Source: a bacterium
Lineage (GTDB): Bacteria; Elusimicrobiota; Elusimicrobia; UBA1565; UBA9628
DNA: 37,483 nucleotides
Assembly: GCA_021819565.1 (NCBI GenBank)
Contig: JAKAQV010000002.1
Location: 1-37,483, forward strand
Direction: 5' to 3'
Positions 6,927 through 17,435 of this stretch are shown here, one piece after another; position 1 is the first letter of the stretch; each line of letters starts with the position of its first letter. Position numbers and translations under genes: made by a program. The notes below the pieces were generated by a model. It saw only the letters and a program-made list of their open reading frames with translations, had not been told where the DNA came from and ran no database searches.

Positions 6927-7560
6927 TGGATTCTCCTTTTGTAGATAAGTTTGCTGAAAAAATTTCGGCCTTATATCCTGATTTTGCCACGGCTCTGATA
7001 ATGTCTTGAGCGTTCACTTTTCCGTTGGTTTTGACCAGGGCCGTTCCCGCGTCAAAATTGATGTCGGCAAAATAAACCCCGTGGATTTTTTCGATGTTCT
7101 TTTTGATCATTAAGGTGCAGTCCTCGCAGTCCATTCCCGCGATTTTAAGATTGAGGGCTTGGGCGCCGGCGGGGATGGATGCCGCCGCATTCACTTTCCC
7201 CGCAAAGGCGCATTTCTCCAGCAGACAGGTTGACCATTTGGGAAAAGTCGCCAAGGCGAGGGCGAAAACGGCGACGATCCACAGACTCGTCTTCATCGTC
7301 CGGCTTCCGGAACTCATTTTGCAGCTTCCGTCCTCGCACTCAACCGGGCGTTGGCGGTAGGCTCGGTAAAACCCGAAGGCCAAGGCCGTGGCGGTTAGCC
7401 CCAGAAAGTAAGGCCGATAGCGAACCAGTTTGGCCGCAAAGCCAAGGCTGGTGAGTCCCAGGGTGATGGCGATGAGTGGCCCAATGCAGCAGACCGAGGC
7501 CAGGGCCGCCGACAAAAGCGCGGCGGCGCCCGTCCATTTTTCATTGTTTTTGTTTTCCAT
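6913..7560 (-). CDS. merT: Fused mercuric ion transporter MerTP
   Basis: A 215-residue inner-membrane protein: a MerT-like part with three hydrophobic helices (about 12-42, 50-66, 90-106) plus a C-terminal heavy-metal-associated domain (about 135-205) with GMDCEDC (Cys145, Cys148), equivalent to MerP. The first helix has the vicinal Cys24-Cys25 of MerT (ASVCCIGPL). Two more pairs, Cys75/Cys80 and Cys112/Cys117, lie in loops. It imports Hg(II) for reduction by MerA. It overlaps merR by 20 nt and merA by 14 nt, so the operon is tightly coupled. Confidence 0.88.
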   Translation of the reverse strand: MENKNNEKWTGAAALLSAALASVCCIGPLIAITLGLTSLGFAAKLVRYRPYFLGLTATALAFGFYRAYRQRPVECEDGSCKMSSGSRTMKTSLWIVAVFALALATFPKWSTCLLEKCAFAGKVNAAASIPAGAQALNLKIAGMDCEDCTLMIKKNIEKIHGVYFADINFDAGTALVKTNGKVNAQDIIRAVAKSGYKAEIFSANLSTKGESNERK

Positions 7561-7981
7561 GTTTTTCTCCTTTTATTTTTGAGTTGTCGAGGCTTTCTAA
7601 AATTGGGCAATCGGAGCTGATCTTTCTCGTCTTGCAGGCTTGCCTGAGACTTTCCAAGGTTTTCTCAATTGAGCGCAGGCCCAGGATTTTATCTTTGACG
7701 ACTTCTAGGCGGGCTTCGACCTCTTTTCTGACCTTCTCGCACTGATTGGGGCGCTTGACCCGGAGTTTGAGAAGGCGCGCGATTTCAGAGAGGGGAAATC
7801 CCAGCTCTTGGGCGTTTTTGATAAACCGCAGTCTTTGAACCGATTCCTCGCTATAGAGGCGATATCCCGCCTCCGTGCGCGCCTCGGCCGGCAATAGGCC
7901 GCGCCCTTCGTAATAGCGCAGGGTTTGGATATTGACGCCGGCTTTTTTCGCGGCTTGTCCGATGGTCAGGTTTGATTTCAT
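7541..7981 (-). CDS. merR: Mercury-responsive MerR transcriptional regulator
   Basis: A 146-residue MerR-family activator/repressor. The N-terminal winged helix (LTIGQAAKKAGVNIQTLRYYE) is followed by a dimerisation helix and three cysteines at 81, 116 and 125. Their spacing (35 then 9) matches the Hg-binding Cys82/117/126 of Tn501 MerR exactly, which marks it as a mercury sensor. I take ATG at 7981 (AGAGAGGA upstream); the longer reading from TTG at 8029 would start inside the promoter's -35 box. Unlike the divergent Tn501 layout, merR is the first gene of its own operon and so is autoregulated. Confidence 0.93.
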   Translation of the reverse strand: MKSNLTIGQAAKKAGVNIQTLRYYEGRGLLPAEARTEAGYRLYSEESVQRLRFIKNAQELGFPLSEIARLLKLRVKRPNQCEKVRKEVEARLEVVKDKILGLRSIEKTLESLRQACKTRKISSDCPILESLDNSKIKGEKHGKQKQ

Positions 7982-7997
7982 TTTGTCCTCTCTAAGT

Positions 7998-8029
7998 AGT
8001 ATAAACCCTATACCTAGGTATCGAGTCAA
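7998..8029 (-). promoter_or_regulatory. MerR-type promoter/operator of the mer operon
   Basis: On the minus strand: -35 TTGACT (8029-8024), a 20-bp spacer, -10 TATACT (8003-7998). Overlong 19-20 bp spacers are the hallmark of MerR-controlled promoters. The spacer holds a perfect 12-bp palindrome ATACCTAGGTAT (8010-8021), the expected MerR dimer site. The leader to the merR ATG would be only about 10 nt. Confidence 0.85.
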
Positions 8030-8043
8030 GGGCTATGGCAGTA

Positions 8044-8052
8044 TGTTATAAT
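8044..8052 (+). promoter_or_regulatory. Extended -10 promoter for prfC
   Basis: TGTTATAAT is a perfect extended -10 element (TGnTATAAT). No good -35 is visible; the -35 position would coincide with the -35 box of the divergent mer promoter (8024-8029). It is 82 nt upstream of prfC. Confidence 0.5.
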
Positions 8053-8107
8053 TTAATCGTGAATTCCTTCGTCGAAAAAATCCTATTCTCGCCCATTTTT
8101 TGGACTC

Positions 8108-8132
8108 GGCGTTTAATGCGAACGCCCTTTTT
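8108..8132 (+). terminator. Terminator-like hairpin in the prfC leader
   Basis: GGCGTT (8108-8113) pairs with AACGCC (8121-8126) across a 7-nt loop, followed by C and five T. It ends 2 nt before the prfC ATG. The short stem makes it a weak candidate; it may act as an attenuator or limit access to the start, since no Shine-Dalgarno is seen. Confidence 0.35.
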
Positions 8133-8134
8133 CC

Positions 8135-9742
8135 ATGATTGAGAAAGCTCACATTCTCAAGCGGCGCACCTTGGCCATTATCTCCCATCCCGACGCGGGA
8201 AAAACCACGCTCACGGAAAAACTCTTGCTTTACGGGGGGGCGGTTCAGCTCGCGGGTTCGGTCACGGCGCGCAAAAAAGAGCAAAGCACCGCTTCCGATT
8301 GGATGGAACTGGAAAAAAAACGCGGCATCTCGGTTAATTCGACAGTCCTTCAGTTTGAGTACGGCGGCTTTCATATCAATCTTCTCGACACCCCCGGCCA
8401 TAAAGATTTTTCCGAAGACACCTATCGCGTGTTGACGGCGGTTGACGCGGCCATCATGGTTTTAGACGCCGCCAAGGGTATTGAGAGTCAGACTCTTAAG
8501 CTTTTTGAGATCTGTCGCTTGCGCCAAATTCCTATTTTTACCTTTATCAACAAACTCGATCGCCCGACCATGGAGCCTTTGGCTTTGTTGGATCAGATCG
8601 ATCGCTCGCTTCAGATGCATCCCGTCCCGATGAATTGGCCATTGGGAACGGGCGACCGCTTTCGCGGGGTTTTTGATCGAAGGTCTCAATATATCCACCT
8701 TTTTGAGCGCGTCGCCAGCGGCGCTTTTCGGGCGCCGGTGACCGCGCTTGAGGCCTCCCAATCCGCGTTTGAAAGTTTTCTTGATCCCGAGACCGCGCAT
8801 AAGACCGAAGAAGAGCTGGCTCTGCTTGAAGGAGTGGGGGAAGCTTTTGACCTTTCTTCCGTTAAATCGGGAGATATGACCCCGGTTTTTTTTGGCAGCG
8901 CGATGAATAATTTCGGCATTCAGCTTTTATTGGACGGTTTTCTTGAATTGTCTTTCCCGCCGCGCCCGCAGCCGATTATTTCCGGAGTAGTCGAGCCGGA
9001 AGATCCGCGTTTTTCCGGGTTTGTCTTTAAGATTCAATCGAATATGGACCCTCGCCATCGCGATCAACTGGCTTTCGTTCGCGTTTGTTCCGGACGTTTT
9101 GAACGCAATATGCGCGTCATCCACGCTCAGACCGGGCAAAGCGTTCGCTTGTCCAGTTCTCACAAAGTGCTTGGCCGCGAACGCGAGACCATCGATGAGG
9201 CCTATGCCGGAGACGTGATCGGAATCGTCGGGCATGCCCAGTTTCGCGTGGGGGATACCTTAACCGAAGATGCTCAGATTCAATTTCAGCCCTTGCCGCG
9301 CTTTGCGCCTGAGCATTTCGCTTTTTTGCATGCGGTTAGCTCCGCGGATTTTAAGCGTTTTCGCGCCGGTCTTGAACACTTGCTTCAGGAAGGCGTGGTC
9401 CAATCGTTAGAGCTTTTAAACTCTCCGTCGCGGGTCCCTCTTTTGGGCGCGGTCGGGCCTCTGCAATTTGATGTTTTGCGTTACCGTCTTGAGTCTGAAT
9501 ATGGAGCGGGCTCTCGTCTTGAGCCTGCCCCATGGACGGTTATTCGTTGGATCGATGAGCCCAGCGTCGCCGCCATTAGCGAGGGGGATATTCCCAGCGG
9601 AGCGCGTTTGGCCAAGGATGCCGATGGGCGCATTACCATTCTTTTTCAGCAGGAATGGGACTGCCAATATTTCAGCGATCATCATCCCAAGGTCAAACTC
9701 TCCCGGCAACCGCCCGGAGCTGGCGCGGCCGTGCCTTTATAA
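8135..9742 (+). CDS. prfC: Peptide chain release factor 3 (RF3)
   Basis: A 535-residue translational GTPase that recycles RF1/RF2 from the ribosome after termination. G1 is SHPDAGKTT (17-25), G2 lies in KKRGISVNST, G3 is DTPGHKDF (85-92) and G4 is NKLD (139-142). The DWMELEKKRGISV stretch and the length are characteristic of RF3 rather than EF-G. ATG at 8135 lacks a Shine-Dalgarno but gives the standard family N-terminus. It is monocistronic, between the divergent mer promoter and the ATP synthase operon. A GCCTTTA/TAAAGGC palindrome spans its stop codon but has no good T-tract. Confidence 0.93.
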   Translation: MIEKAHILKRRTLAIISHPDAGKTTLTEKLLLYGGAVQLAGSVTARKKEQSTASDWMELEKKRGISVNSTVLQFEYGGFHINLLDTPGHKDFSEDTYRVLTAVDAAIMVLDAAKGIESQTLKLFEICRLRQIPIFTFINKLDRPTMEPLALLDQIDRSLQMHPVPMNWPLGTGDRFRGVFDRRSQYIHLFERVASGAFRAPVTALEASQSAFESFLDPETAHKTEEELALLEGVGEAFDLSSVKSGDMTPVFFGSAMNNFGIQLLLDGFLELSFPPRPQPIISGVVEPEDPRFSGFVFKIQSNMDPRHRDQLAFVRVCSGRFERNMRVIHAQTGQSVRLSSSHKVLGRERETIDEAYAGDVIGIVGHAQFRVGDTLTEDAQIQFQPLPRFAPEHFAFLHAVSSADFKRFRAGLEHLLQEGVVQSLELLNSPSRVPLLGAVGPLQFDVLRYRLESEYGAGSRLEPAPWTVIRWIDEPSVAAISEGDIPSGARLAKDADGRITILFQQEWDCQYFSDHHPKVKLSRQPPGAGAAVPL

Positions 9743-9775
9743 AGGCTTCCCTTTATTTGCGTTTCGAGGGAGCAT

Positions 9776-9805
9776 TTGATAAAATAGCTCACAGAGTGAT
9801 AAAAT
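9776..9805 (+). promoter_or_regulatory. Candidate promoter of the ATP synthase operon
   Basis: -35 TTGATA (9776-9781), 18-nt spacer, -10 TAAAAT (9800-9805), each 5/6 to consensus. Transcription would begin near 9812, at the 5' foot of the hairpin that displays the atpZ start codon, giving a leader of about 10 nt. The gap 9743-9821 holds nothing else apparent. Confidence 0.5.
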
Positions 9806-9810
9806 TTCCC

Positions 9811-9843
9811 CGCCGCTTTTTATGACAGAAGAAAAAAGCGGCG
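9811..9843 (+). promoter_or_regulatory. Hairpin with the atpZ start codon in its loop
   Basis: CGCCGCTTTTT (9811-9821) is perfectly complementary to AAAAAGCGGCG (9833-9843): an 11-bp stem with an 11-nt loop (9822-9832) that begins with the atpZ ATG. There is no Shine-Dalgarno upstream. The RNA fold is directly implied by the sequence; a role in initiation is inferred. Confidence 0.6.
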
Positions 9844-10031
9844 CTTGGTTTTTGGCTTTAAGCGGCGGGGTGGAGTTGGTCGTTTCGGTTTTAGGTTTAT
9901 CTTGGCTGGGTTGGTGGGCGGATAGGAAATTTAACTCTTATCCGTGGTTCTTAGTGTGTGGGACTTTTTTGGGAATGGCGGTCGGTATTTATGGAATTAT
10001 TCGGTCTTCAAGTAAAAAAAATGTTCCTTAA
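9822..10031 (+). CDS. atpZ: AtpZ-like small membrane protein of ATP synthase operon
   Basis: A 69-residue protein with two hydrophobic helices (about 8-30 and 40-60) around WWADRKFNSYPWFLVCGTFLGMAVGIYG, typical of the AtpZ family encoded at the head of atp operons. AtpZ proteins are linked to assembly of the c-ring and to Mg/Ca transport with AtpI. The start codon sits in a hairpin loop. It overlaps the next gene by 11 nt. Confidence 0.75.
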   Translation: MTEEKSGAWFLALSGGVELVVSVLGLSWLGWWADRKFNSYPWFLVCGTFLGMAVGIYGIIRSSSKKNVP

Positions 10032-10380
10032 AAACTCTTTGACGTCTTTGTCTGCGGGGATATTTGCCGTTTTTGTCATTTTTTGTATTTGGGGAAAAAA
10101 AGATATTCGCCTGTCTGCGGCGTTGGGGCTTTTTTGCGCGTGGGCCTTATCGAGCGTGAGTTTGTTTTTCTTGGAGAGAGTTTCTTCTTCGATGAAAAAG
10201 TTTTTTAAAGCGTGGCTTGGCGGCATTGTCGCCAGAGTGATTGTTTTGGCGTGCTTGATGGTCCTTTCTTGGCGCTGGGATATTTCTTCCCAAGCGGCTC
10301 TTCTTTTATCTTATTGCTTTGGCGTTCTTGCTTTCATCGCCATTGAATCTCGCTCTCTTTCCATCAAGGCGGCGCGATGA
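10021..10380 (+). CDS. atpI: AtpI-like ATP synthase assembly membrane protein
   Basis: A 119-residue, four-helix hydrophobic protein in the usual atpI position, between atpZ and atpB. No strong motif is visible; the assignment rests on size, topology and place. AtpI helps c-ring assembly. I choose ATG at 10021 over an upstream in-frame ATG at 9958, which would overlap most of atpZ. It ends in an ATGA overlap with atpB. Confidence 0.6.
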   Translation: MFLKNSLTSLSAGIFAVFVIFCIWGKKDIRLSAALGLFCAWALSSVSLFFLERVSSSMKKFFKAWLGGIVARVIVLACLMVLSWRWDISSQAALLLSYCFGVLAFIAIESRSLSIKAAR

Positions 10381-11138
10381 ATTTTGAGCCGATTCTCAAA
10401 CATCACCTGTTAGATCACACCTTGGTCCCCTTTTATGCGGGAGGAATTAATTTAGGGCTGACGCAACACCTCTTGATGATGTGGATTGTGTCAGCGATTT
10501 TAGTCTTTGCCGCGACGATGTCCGTTCGGGCCGAAGGCCGTTCCGGAATTTTTTTGCGTTCTGGAATTGAGTCTATCGTCCTTTATATTCGAGATGAAAT
10601 GATGCGCCCTATTTTTCATGAGGAGACTGATTATTATCTTCCTTATTTTCTAACCTTGTTTTTCTTTATCCTGGTCGCTAATTTTGCCGGCATGGTTCCC
10701 TATGCTTCCTCAATCATGGGAGATATTTCGGTGACGCTGGCTTTGTCGCTATGCACATTTATCTTGATTCAGTTCGCCGGCATTAAAGCTCAAGGTCTTA
10801 TTTCTTATTTAAAACATATCGTTCCCGGCGGCACTCCCTGGTGGCTGGTTCCGCTTCTTTTTGTCATCGAAATCTTTGGGCTCTGCGCGAAATGCGTCGC
10901 TCTCTGTATTCGTCTTTTCGCCAATATCGTCGCTGGCCATATGGTGGCTTTGGCTTGTTTGTCCCTGATTTTCATTTTTGCCCAGATGAATCATTATATA
11001 GGAATTGTCTCCGCTCCCTTTGCGGTGGGGTTGACCTTGTTTTCAAGTTTGTTAGACGTTCTTGTCGCGTTGCTCCAGGCGTATATTTTTACGATTTTGA
11101 CCGCTCTCTTTGTGGGCTTTGCCGTTCATCCCCATTAA
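10377..11138 (+). CDS. atpB: ATP synthase Fo subunit a
   Basis: A 253-residue membrane subunit forming the ion half-channels next to the c-ring. The essential arginine lies in the penultimate helix block ALCIRLFANIVAGHMV, and the GLTLFSSLLDVLVALLQAYIFTILTALF end is typical of subunit a. The start overlaps atpI by 4 nt. Length is normal. Confidence 0.93.
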   Translation: MNFEPILKHHLLDHTLVPFYAGGINLGLTQHLLMMWIVSAILVFAATMSVRAEGRSGIFLRSGIESIVLYIRDEMMRPIFHEETDYYLPYFLTLFFFILVANFAGMVPYASSIMGDISVTLALSLCTFILIQFAGIKAQGLISYLKHIVPGGTPWWLVPLLFVIEIFGLCAKCVALCIRLFANIVAGHMVALACLSLIFIFAQMNHYIGIVSAPFAVGLTLFSSLLDVLVALLQAYIFTILTALFVGFAVHPH

Positions 11139-11199
11139 GAAAGCGAGGTTGTAACGGCGATCCTTTGAGATGCGCCGAAAAGTTAGTGAGGAGGCGTTC

Positions 11200-11487
11200 A
11201 TGATTGGAGTAGGATTAGGATATATTGGCGCGGGTTTATGCGCGGGGCTTTGCGTTCTCGGCGCGGGCCTTGGAATCGGGAAGTTGGCGGCGGCGGCTCT
11301 TGAAGGCGTCGCTCGACAGCCGGAAGCGGCGGGTCCCATACAAACGCTCATGATTATTACGGCGGCTATGTGCGAAGGAATGGGGCTCTTGGCCTTGGTT
11401 ATCGCGTTCTTGGCCGTTTCTACGCTCAATAAAGGGATTCCGACGGCGGGAAGTTCTTCTCCGGCGTCAGTTCAGGCGTCGCATTAA
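11200..11487 (+). CDS. atpE: ATP synthase Fo subunit c
   Basis: A 95-residue two-helix proteolipid forming the rotor ring. Helix 1 has the GAGLGIG glycine repeat, the polar loop is the canonical ARQPEA, and helix 2 carries the ion-binding Glu in AAMCEGMGLL. The Na+ ligand set of Ilyobacter-type rings (Gln in helix 1, Ser after the Glu, Tyr four further on) is replaced by Ile, Gly and Leu, which argues for protons. I choose ATG at 11200 over 11170 because GAGGAGG lies 5 nt upstream and the family N-terminus begins here. The Ser/Ala-rich C-terminal extension (GTAGSSS-type tail) is longer than usual. Confidence 0.92.
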   Translation: MIGVGLGYIGAGLCAGLCVLGAGLGIGKLAAAALEGVARQPEAAGPIQTLMIITAAMCEGMGLLALVIAFLAVSTLNKGIPTAGSSSPASVQASH

Positions 11488-11498
11488 GGTAGAGATAT

Positions 11499-11531
11499 TT
11501 TCGGCGTCCGCCGTTAAGGCGGACGCCGAAA
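11499..11531 (+). promoter_or_regulatory. Strong intercistronic hairpin between atpE and atpF
   Basis: TTTCGGCGTCCGCC (11499-11512) pairs perfectly with 11518-11531 around a GTTAA loop: 14 bp, mostly G-C. No T-tract follows on either strand, so it is not a standard intrinsic terminator. It lies 11 nt after the atpE stop. A role in 3'-end stabilisation of an atpE-proximal transcript, helping to make many c subunits, is plausible but inferred. Confidence 0.75.
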
Positions 11532-11550
11532 GATGAGGAGATTTTAAGGC

Positions 11551-12054
11551 ATGGATCAATTGTTAAACCCGGAACCGGGGTTGGTTATCTGGACGATTGT
11601 CACTTTTTTAATTTTAGTCTATATTCTCAAAAAATTCGCTTGGGGGCCGCTCATTAAGGCCATTGAAGAGCGCGAGGCTCGAATCAAGGGAGATTTAGAT
11701 TCGGCGAGTAAGGCCAGAGAGGCGGCGCAGAAAGCGCAGTCCGATATTGAGGCCCAGATGGCGGGATTAGATCAAAAAGCGCGGCAAATGATAGATGAGG
11801 CCGCTAAACAGGCGGAATCCTTGCGGATGAAAATTCAACAGGAAGCGGAAACCCAAGCCCAAAGAATTAAAGAGAAAGCGATGGAAGAGTTGGGGCGAGA
11901 GAAAGAGCGTTTAAGTTCTGAGCTTCGCCGCGAAATATCCGGGCTTTCGCTTTTGGCCGCCGAAAAGATTTTGGGCCAATCTGTTAATGAGAACGTCCAA
12001 AAAAAGACGGTGGAGTCTTTTCTAGCGGATTTGAAAGTCGTCCAGGAAAAATAA
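11551..12054 (+). CDS. atpF: ATP synthase Fo subunit b
   Basis: A 167-residue peripheral-stalk subunit: one N-terminal membrane helix (about 9-27, GLVIWTIVTFLILVYILKK) followed by a long Ala/Glu/Lys/Gln-rich coiled coil (35-130) and a C-terminal segment that binds delta (SLLAAEKILGQSV). GAGGAG lies about 11 nt upstream. The stop is followed one base later by the TTG of atpH. Confidence 0.92.
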   Translation: MDQLLNPEPGLVIWTIVTFLILVYILKKFAWGPLIKAIEEREARIKGDLDSASKAREAAQKAQSDIEAQMAGLDQKARQMIDEAAKQAESLRMKIQQEAETQAQRIKEKAMEELGREKERLSSELRREISGLSLLAAEKILGQSVNENVQKKTVESFLADLKVVQEK

Positions 12055-12055
12055 A

Positions 12056-12595
12056 TTGAAGACAGACGATGCGGTAATCGCCGGGCGTTACGCGAAAGCC
12101 CTTTTTGAGGTGGCGGCTTCATCCAAACAGGAAGACCGGGTGAGCCAAGATTTGACGTCTTTGTCCCCGCTGCTCAAAAAATTAGAGAAGCGCATTAATT
12201 CTCCGGGTTTCTCCGTCGAACAGAAAAAGGCCCTTTTGTCGAAGTCTTTTAAAGGCGAGGTTTTAGACGTGACGTTGCGTTTTTTTCATCTCCTGGTTGA
12301 CAAAAGGCGCTTTTCTTTGTGGCCGCTCATTCAGGCTCATTATGAAGCGATTTATTCCGAGAGAAAAAATAAGGCGAAGGCCGATGTTTTTGTCTGGCGA
12401 GCCTTGGACGCTCAAACCCGGAAAAATTTAGAGGCCCAGTTGGCTCAATTTTCCGGCAAGCAGGTGGAGTTAAATATCAAAGAAGAGCCTAATCTCATCG
12501 GCGGCATCAAGGTTCGCTTGGGAGATTGGGTGATGGACTCGAGTTTGCGAGGGAGACTACAGCGCATGAAGGAGAGTTTTAATCATGGCAATTAA
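12056..12595 (+). CDS. atpH: ATP synthase F1 subunit delta
   Basis: A 179-residue stalk subunit joining b to the top of F1. The N-terminal helical domain starts [15 protein letters not shown], and the C-terminal part has the conserved [24 protein letters not shown]. It starts with TTG at 12056, supported by AGGAAA upstream and by the family N-terminus; no better start exists. It overlaps atpA by 11 nt. Confidence 0.92.
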   Translation: MKTDDAVIAGRYAKALFEVAASSKQEDRVSQDLTSLSPLLKKLEKRINSPGFSVEQKKALLSKSFKGEVLDVTLRFFHLLVDKRRFSLWPLIQAHYEAIYSERKNKAKADVFVWRALDAQTRKNLEAQLAQFSGKQVELNIKEEPNLIGGIKVRLGDWVMDSSLRGRLQRMKESFNHGN

Positions 12596-14108
12596 ACCGG
12601 AAGAAATTACCGCCGTCATAAAAAAGGGAATTGAAGGCTTTGACGCCTTAACTGAGCTGAGCGAAGAGGGAGTAGTCTTGCAGGTAGGAGACGGAATCGC
12701 TCGTCTCTATGGCCTTGAGCGCGTGATGGCCGGAGAGCTTTTGGAATTTCCTCACCACGTGATGGGGATGGCCTTGAATTTGGAAAAAGAAAATGTCGGT
12801 TGCGTGCTTTTGGGTTCCGATGAGTTGGTCAACGAGGGCGATCCAGTTAAAAGGACCGGGCGCTTGATGTCTATTCCAACTGGAGATGCGATGATCGGCC
12901 GCGTCGTCAATCCTCTGGGAGAGCCCTTAGACGGAAAAGGGCCGATTAAGACCACGAATACGCGGCCCCTGGAAGTTGTCGCTCCGGGAGTCATTGACCG
13001 CGCTCCCGTGACCGAACCTCTTCAAACCGGTCTTAAAGCCATTGACTCGATGATTCCCATCGGTCGCGGTCAACGGGAATTGATTATTGGGGATCGCCAA
13101 ACCGGTAAAACCGCTATCGCCATTGACACGATTATCAATCAAAAAAACGCTCCGAATCGCCCTATCTGCATTTATGTCGCCATCGGACAAAAGCGCTCGA
13201 CTGTCGCTCAAGTCGTTCAAACTCTTGAGAATGCGGGGGCGATGGAATATTCTATCGTGGTCGCGGCCACAGCTTCCGATCCCGCGCCGCTTCTTTATAT
13301 CGCGCCCTATGCCGGTTGCGCCTTGGGAGAAGAGTTTTTGTGGCAGGGCCGCCATGTGCTAGTCATTTATGATGATTTGTCCAAGCATGCCCAAGCTTAT
13401 CGGCAATTGTCCCTTTTGTTGCGCCGCCCACCCGCCCGCGAGGCTTATCCCGGAGACGTTTTTTATCTCCATTCCCGGCTTTTAGAGAGGGCCTGTAAAC
13501 TTTCCGAAAAAAATGGCTCGGGCTCTTTAACGGCTCTGCCGATTATCGAAACCCAGGCCGGAGACGTGTCCGCTTATATTCCAACCAATGTCATCTCGAT
13601 TACCGACGGGCAAATTTATCTGGAAACCAGTCTCTTCTATTCCGGAGTTCGCCCGGCAGTCAACGTCGGTCTGTCGGTGTCTCGCGTGGGAGGCGCGGCG
13701 CAGACAAAGGCGATGAAACAGGTTGCGGGCCGATTGAGATTAGATCTCGCCCAATATAACGAGCTTGCGGCTTTCGCCCAATTCGGTTCCGATTTGGACA
13801 AGGCGGCCAAAGATCAATTGGCCCGGGGAGAACGATTGGTCGAACTCCTCAAGCAAAACCAGTATCAACCTCTTCCATTTGAAAGCCAGGTGTTGGTTAT
13901 CTTCGCCGGCGTCAACGGGCATTTAGATGATATCCCAACGCCTCATATTCGCCGTTTTGAGAACGAGTTCTTGGACTTTATCGCTCAAAAGCATGCGGAT
14001 ATCCCAAAAGCCCTGGTCGAAAAGAAAACAATGGATGATTCCCTCAAAGCGCGCTTGACAGAAATATTAAAAGACTTTAAAACGATGTTCCAAAGATCGC
14101 TCAAATGA
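12585..14108 (+). CDS. atpA: ATP synthase F1 subunit alpha
   Basis: A 507-residue non-catalytic nucleotide-binding subunit of the F1 hexamer. It has the Walker A motif GDRQTGKT (about 169-176), the DDLSKHA block and the alpha-subunit signature [17 protein letters not shown]. Length is normal. AAGGAGAG precedes the start. It ends in an ATGA overlap with a sugar-nucleotide epimerase gene instead of atpG, which is unusual. Confidence 0.97.
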   Translation: MAIKPEEITAVIKKGIEGFDALTELSEEGVVLQVGDGIARLYGLERVMAGELLEFPHHVMGMALNLEKENVGCVLLGSDELVNEGDPVKRTGRLMSIPTGDAMIGRVVNPLGEPLDGKGPIKTTNTRPLEVVAPGVIDRAPVTEPLQTGLKAIDSMIPIGRGQRELIIGDRQTGKTAIAIDTIINQKNAPNRPICIYVAIGQKRSTVAQVVQTLENAGAMEYSIVVAATASDPAPLLYIAPYAGCALGEEFLWQGRHVLVIYDDLSKHAQAYRQLSLLLRRPPAREAYPGDVFYLHSRLLERACKLSEKNGSGSLTALPIIETQAGDVSAYIPTNVISITDGQIYLETSLFYSGVRPAVNVGLSVSRVGGAAQTKAMKQVAGRLRLDLAQYNELAAFAQFGSDLDKAAKDQLARGERLVELLKQNQYQPLPFESQVLVIFAGVNGHLDDIPTPHIRRFENEFLDFIAQKHADIPKALVEKKTMDDSLKARLTEILKDFKTMFQRSLK

Positions 14109-15042
14109 GAATCTTAGTCACCGGCGCGGCGGGGTTTGTCGGCTCTAATATCGCGTTGCAATTGGAAAAAGAAAAACACGAGGTTGTCGCTATCGACGAT
14201 TTTTCATCCGGTAATTTCGAGAACTTGGCGGGGTTTAAGGGCGATTTAATCGCCGCTTCTATTTTTAAAGACCGCTCTTGGTGGCCCGAGCGCGTGGGAA
14301 AGGTGGATATGATCATCCACGAGGCCGCGATTACCGATACGACCGTCATGGATCAAAAGAAAATGATGGAGGAAAATGTCGAGGCCTTTCGCGAGATTTT
14401 GTCTTTTGCGTCCGAATTTAATGTGGAAAATATCGCCTACGCCTCTTCCGCCGCGGTTTATGGGGCGGGACCTCTTCCGATGAGAGAATCCGCGCCGCGC
14501 TTGCCGATGAACGTATACGGCTTTTCAAAGCAGATTATGGAAAACGTGGCGGCGCAATTCGTTAAAGAAAATCCGCAGATTAAAGTCGCCGGAGTCCGTT
14601 ATTTTAACGTCTTTGGCCCGGGAGAAAGCTTCAAAGGCAAGTTTGCCAGCATGATTTGGCAATTATCGCTACAGATGAAAGCGGGAAAGCGCCCGAGGAT
14701 TTTCGAGTTTGGAGAACAGTATCGGGATTTTATTTATATTAAGGATGTCGCCAACGCCACGATTCTTGCTGCCAAGTCCGCGCCCAATGGAGTTTATAAT
14801 GTCTGCACGGGGCAAAAGACGACCTTTAACCAAATTGTCTCCTATCTCAACCAGGTTTTAGGCACGAACCTTGAGCCCGATTACATTAAAAATCCCTATT
14901 CGTTCTATCAAAATGAAACCTTGGGCGATCCGACCTTGGCGGAAAAGGCTTTTGGTTTTAAAGTTCGCTATTCGATGGAAGCGGCGATTAAGGATTATTT
15001 TTCTTCCAATGCGGAAAAATCCAAAGTGGAGGCGAAGGTCTG

Positions 15043-15043
<1 letters not shown>
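14105..15043 (+). CDS. NAD-dependent epimerase, ADP-heptose-6-epimerase-like (HldD-like)
   Basis: A 312-residue extended short-chain dehydrogenase. It has the NAD motif [11 protein letters not shown] (5-15), catalytic Ser114/Ser115 and the Tyr138-X3-Lys142 pair in VYGFSK. Downstream blocks [20 protein letters not shown] and [14 protein letters not shown], and the [14 protein letters not shown] region, resemble ADP-L-glycero-D-manno-heptose-6-epimerase (HldD/RfaD), which supplies heptose for lipopolysaccharide core. A UDP-sugar 4-epimerase is the alternative. It is embedded in the ATP synthase operon, overlapping atpA by 4 nt and atpG by 1 nt (TGATG), so it must be co-expressed. Confidence 0.78.
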
Positions 15044-17431
<2,388 letters not shown>

Positions 17432-17435
17432 AAGC

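Noticed and set aside
7982-8029. Longer MerR reading starting at TTG 8029
   Set aside because: That TTG is the -35 box of the MerR promoter, and the added residues are absent from the family; ATG 7981 has its own Shine-Dalgarno.
9733-9746. Palindrome GCCTTTATAAAGGC across the prfC stop codon
   Set aside because: A 14-bp palindrome leaves no proper loop once folded and lacks a good T-tract, so I do not call it a terminator.
11200-11487. Sodium-type c-ring
   Set aside because: The Gln, Ser and Tyr ligands of Na+ rings are Ile, Gly and Leu here, so proton coupling is the better reading.
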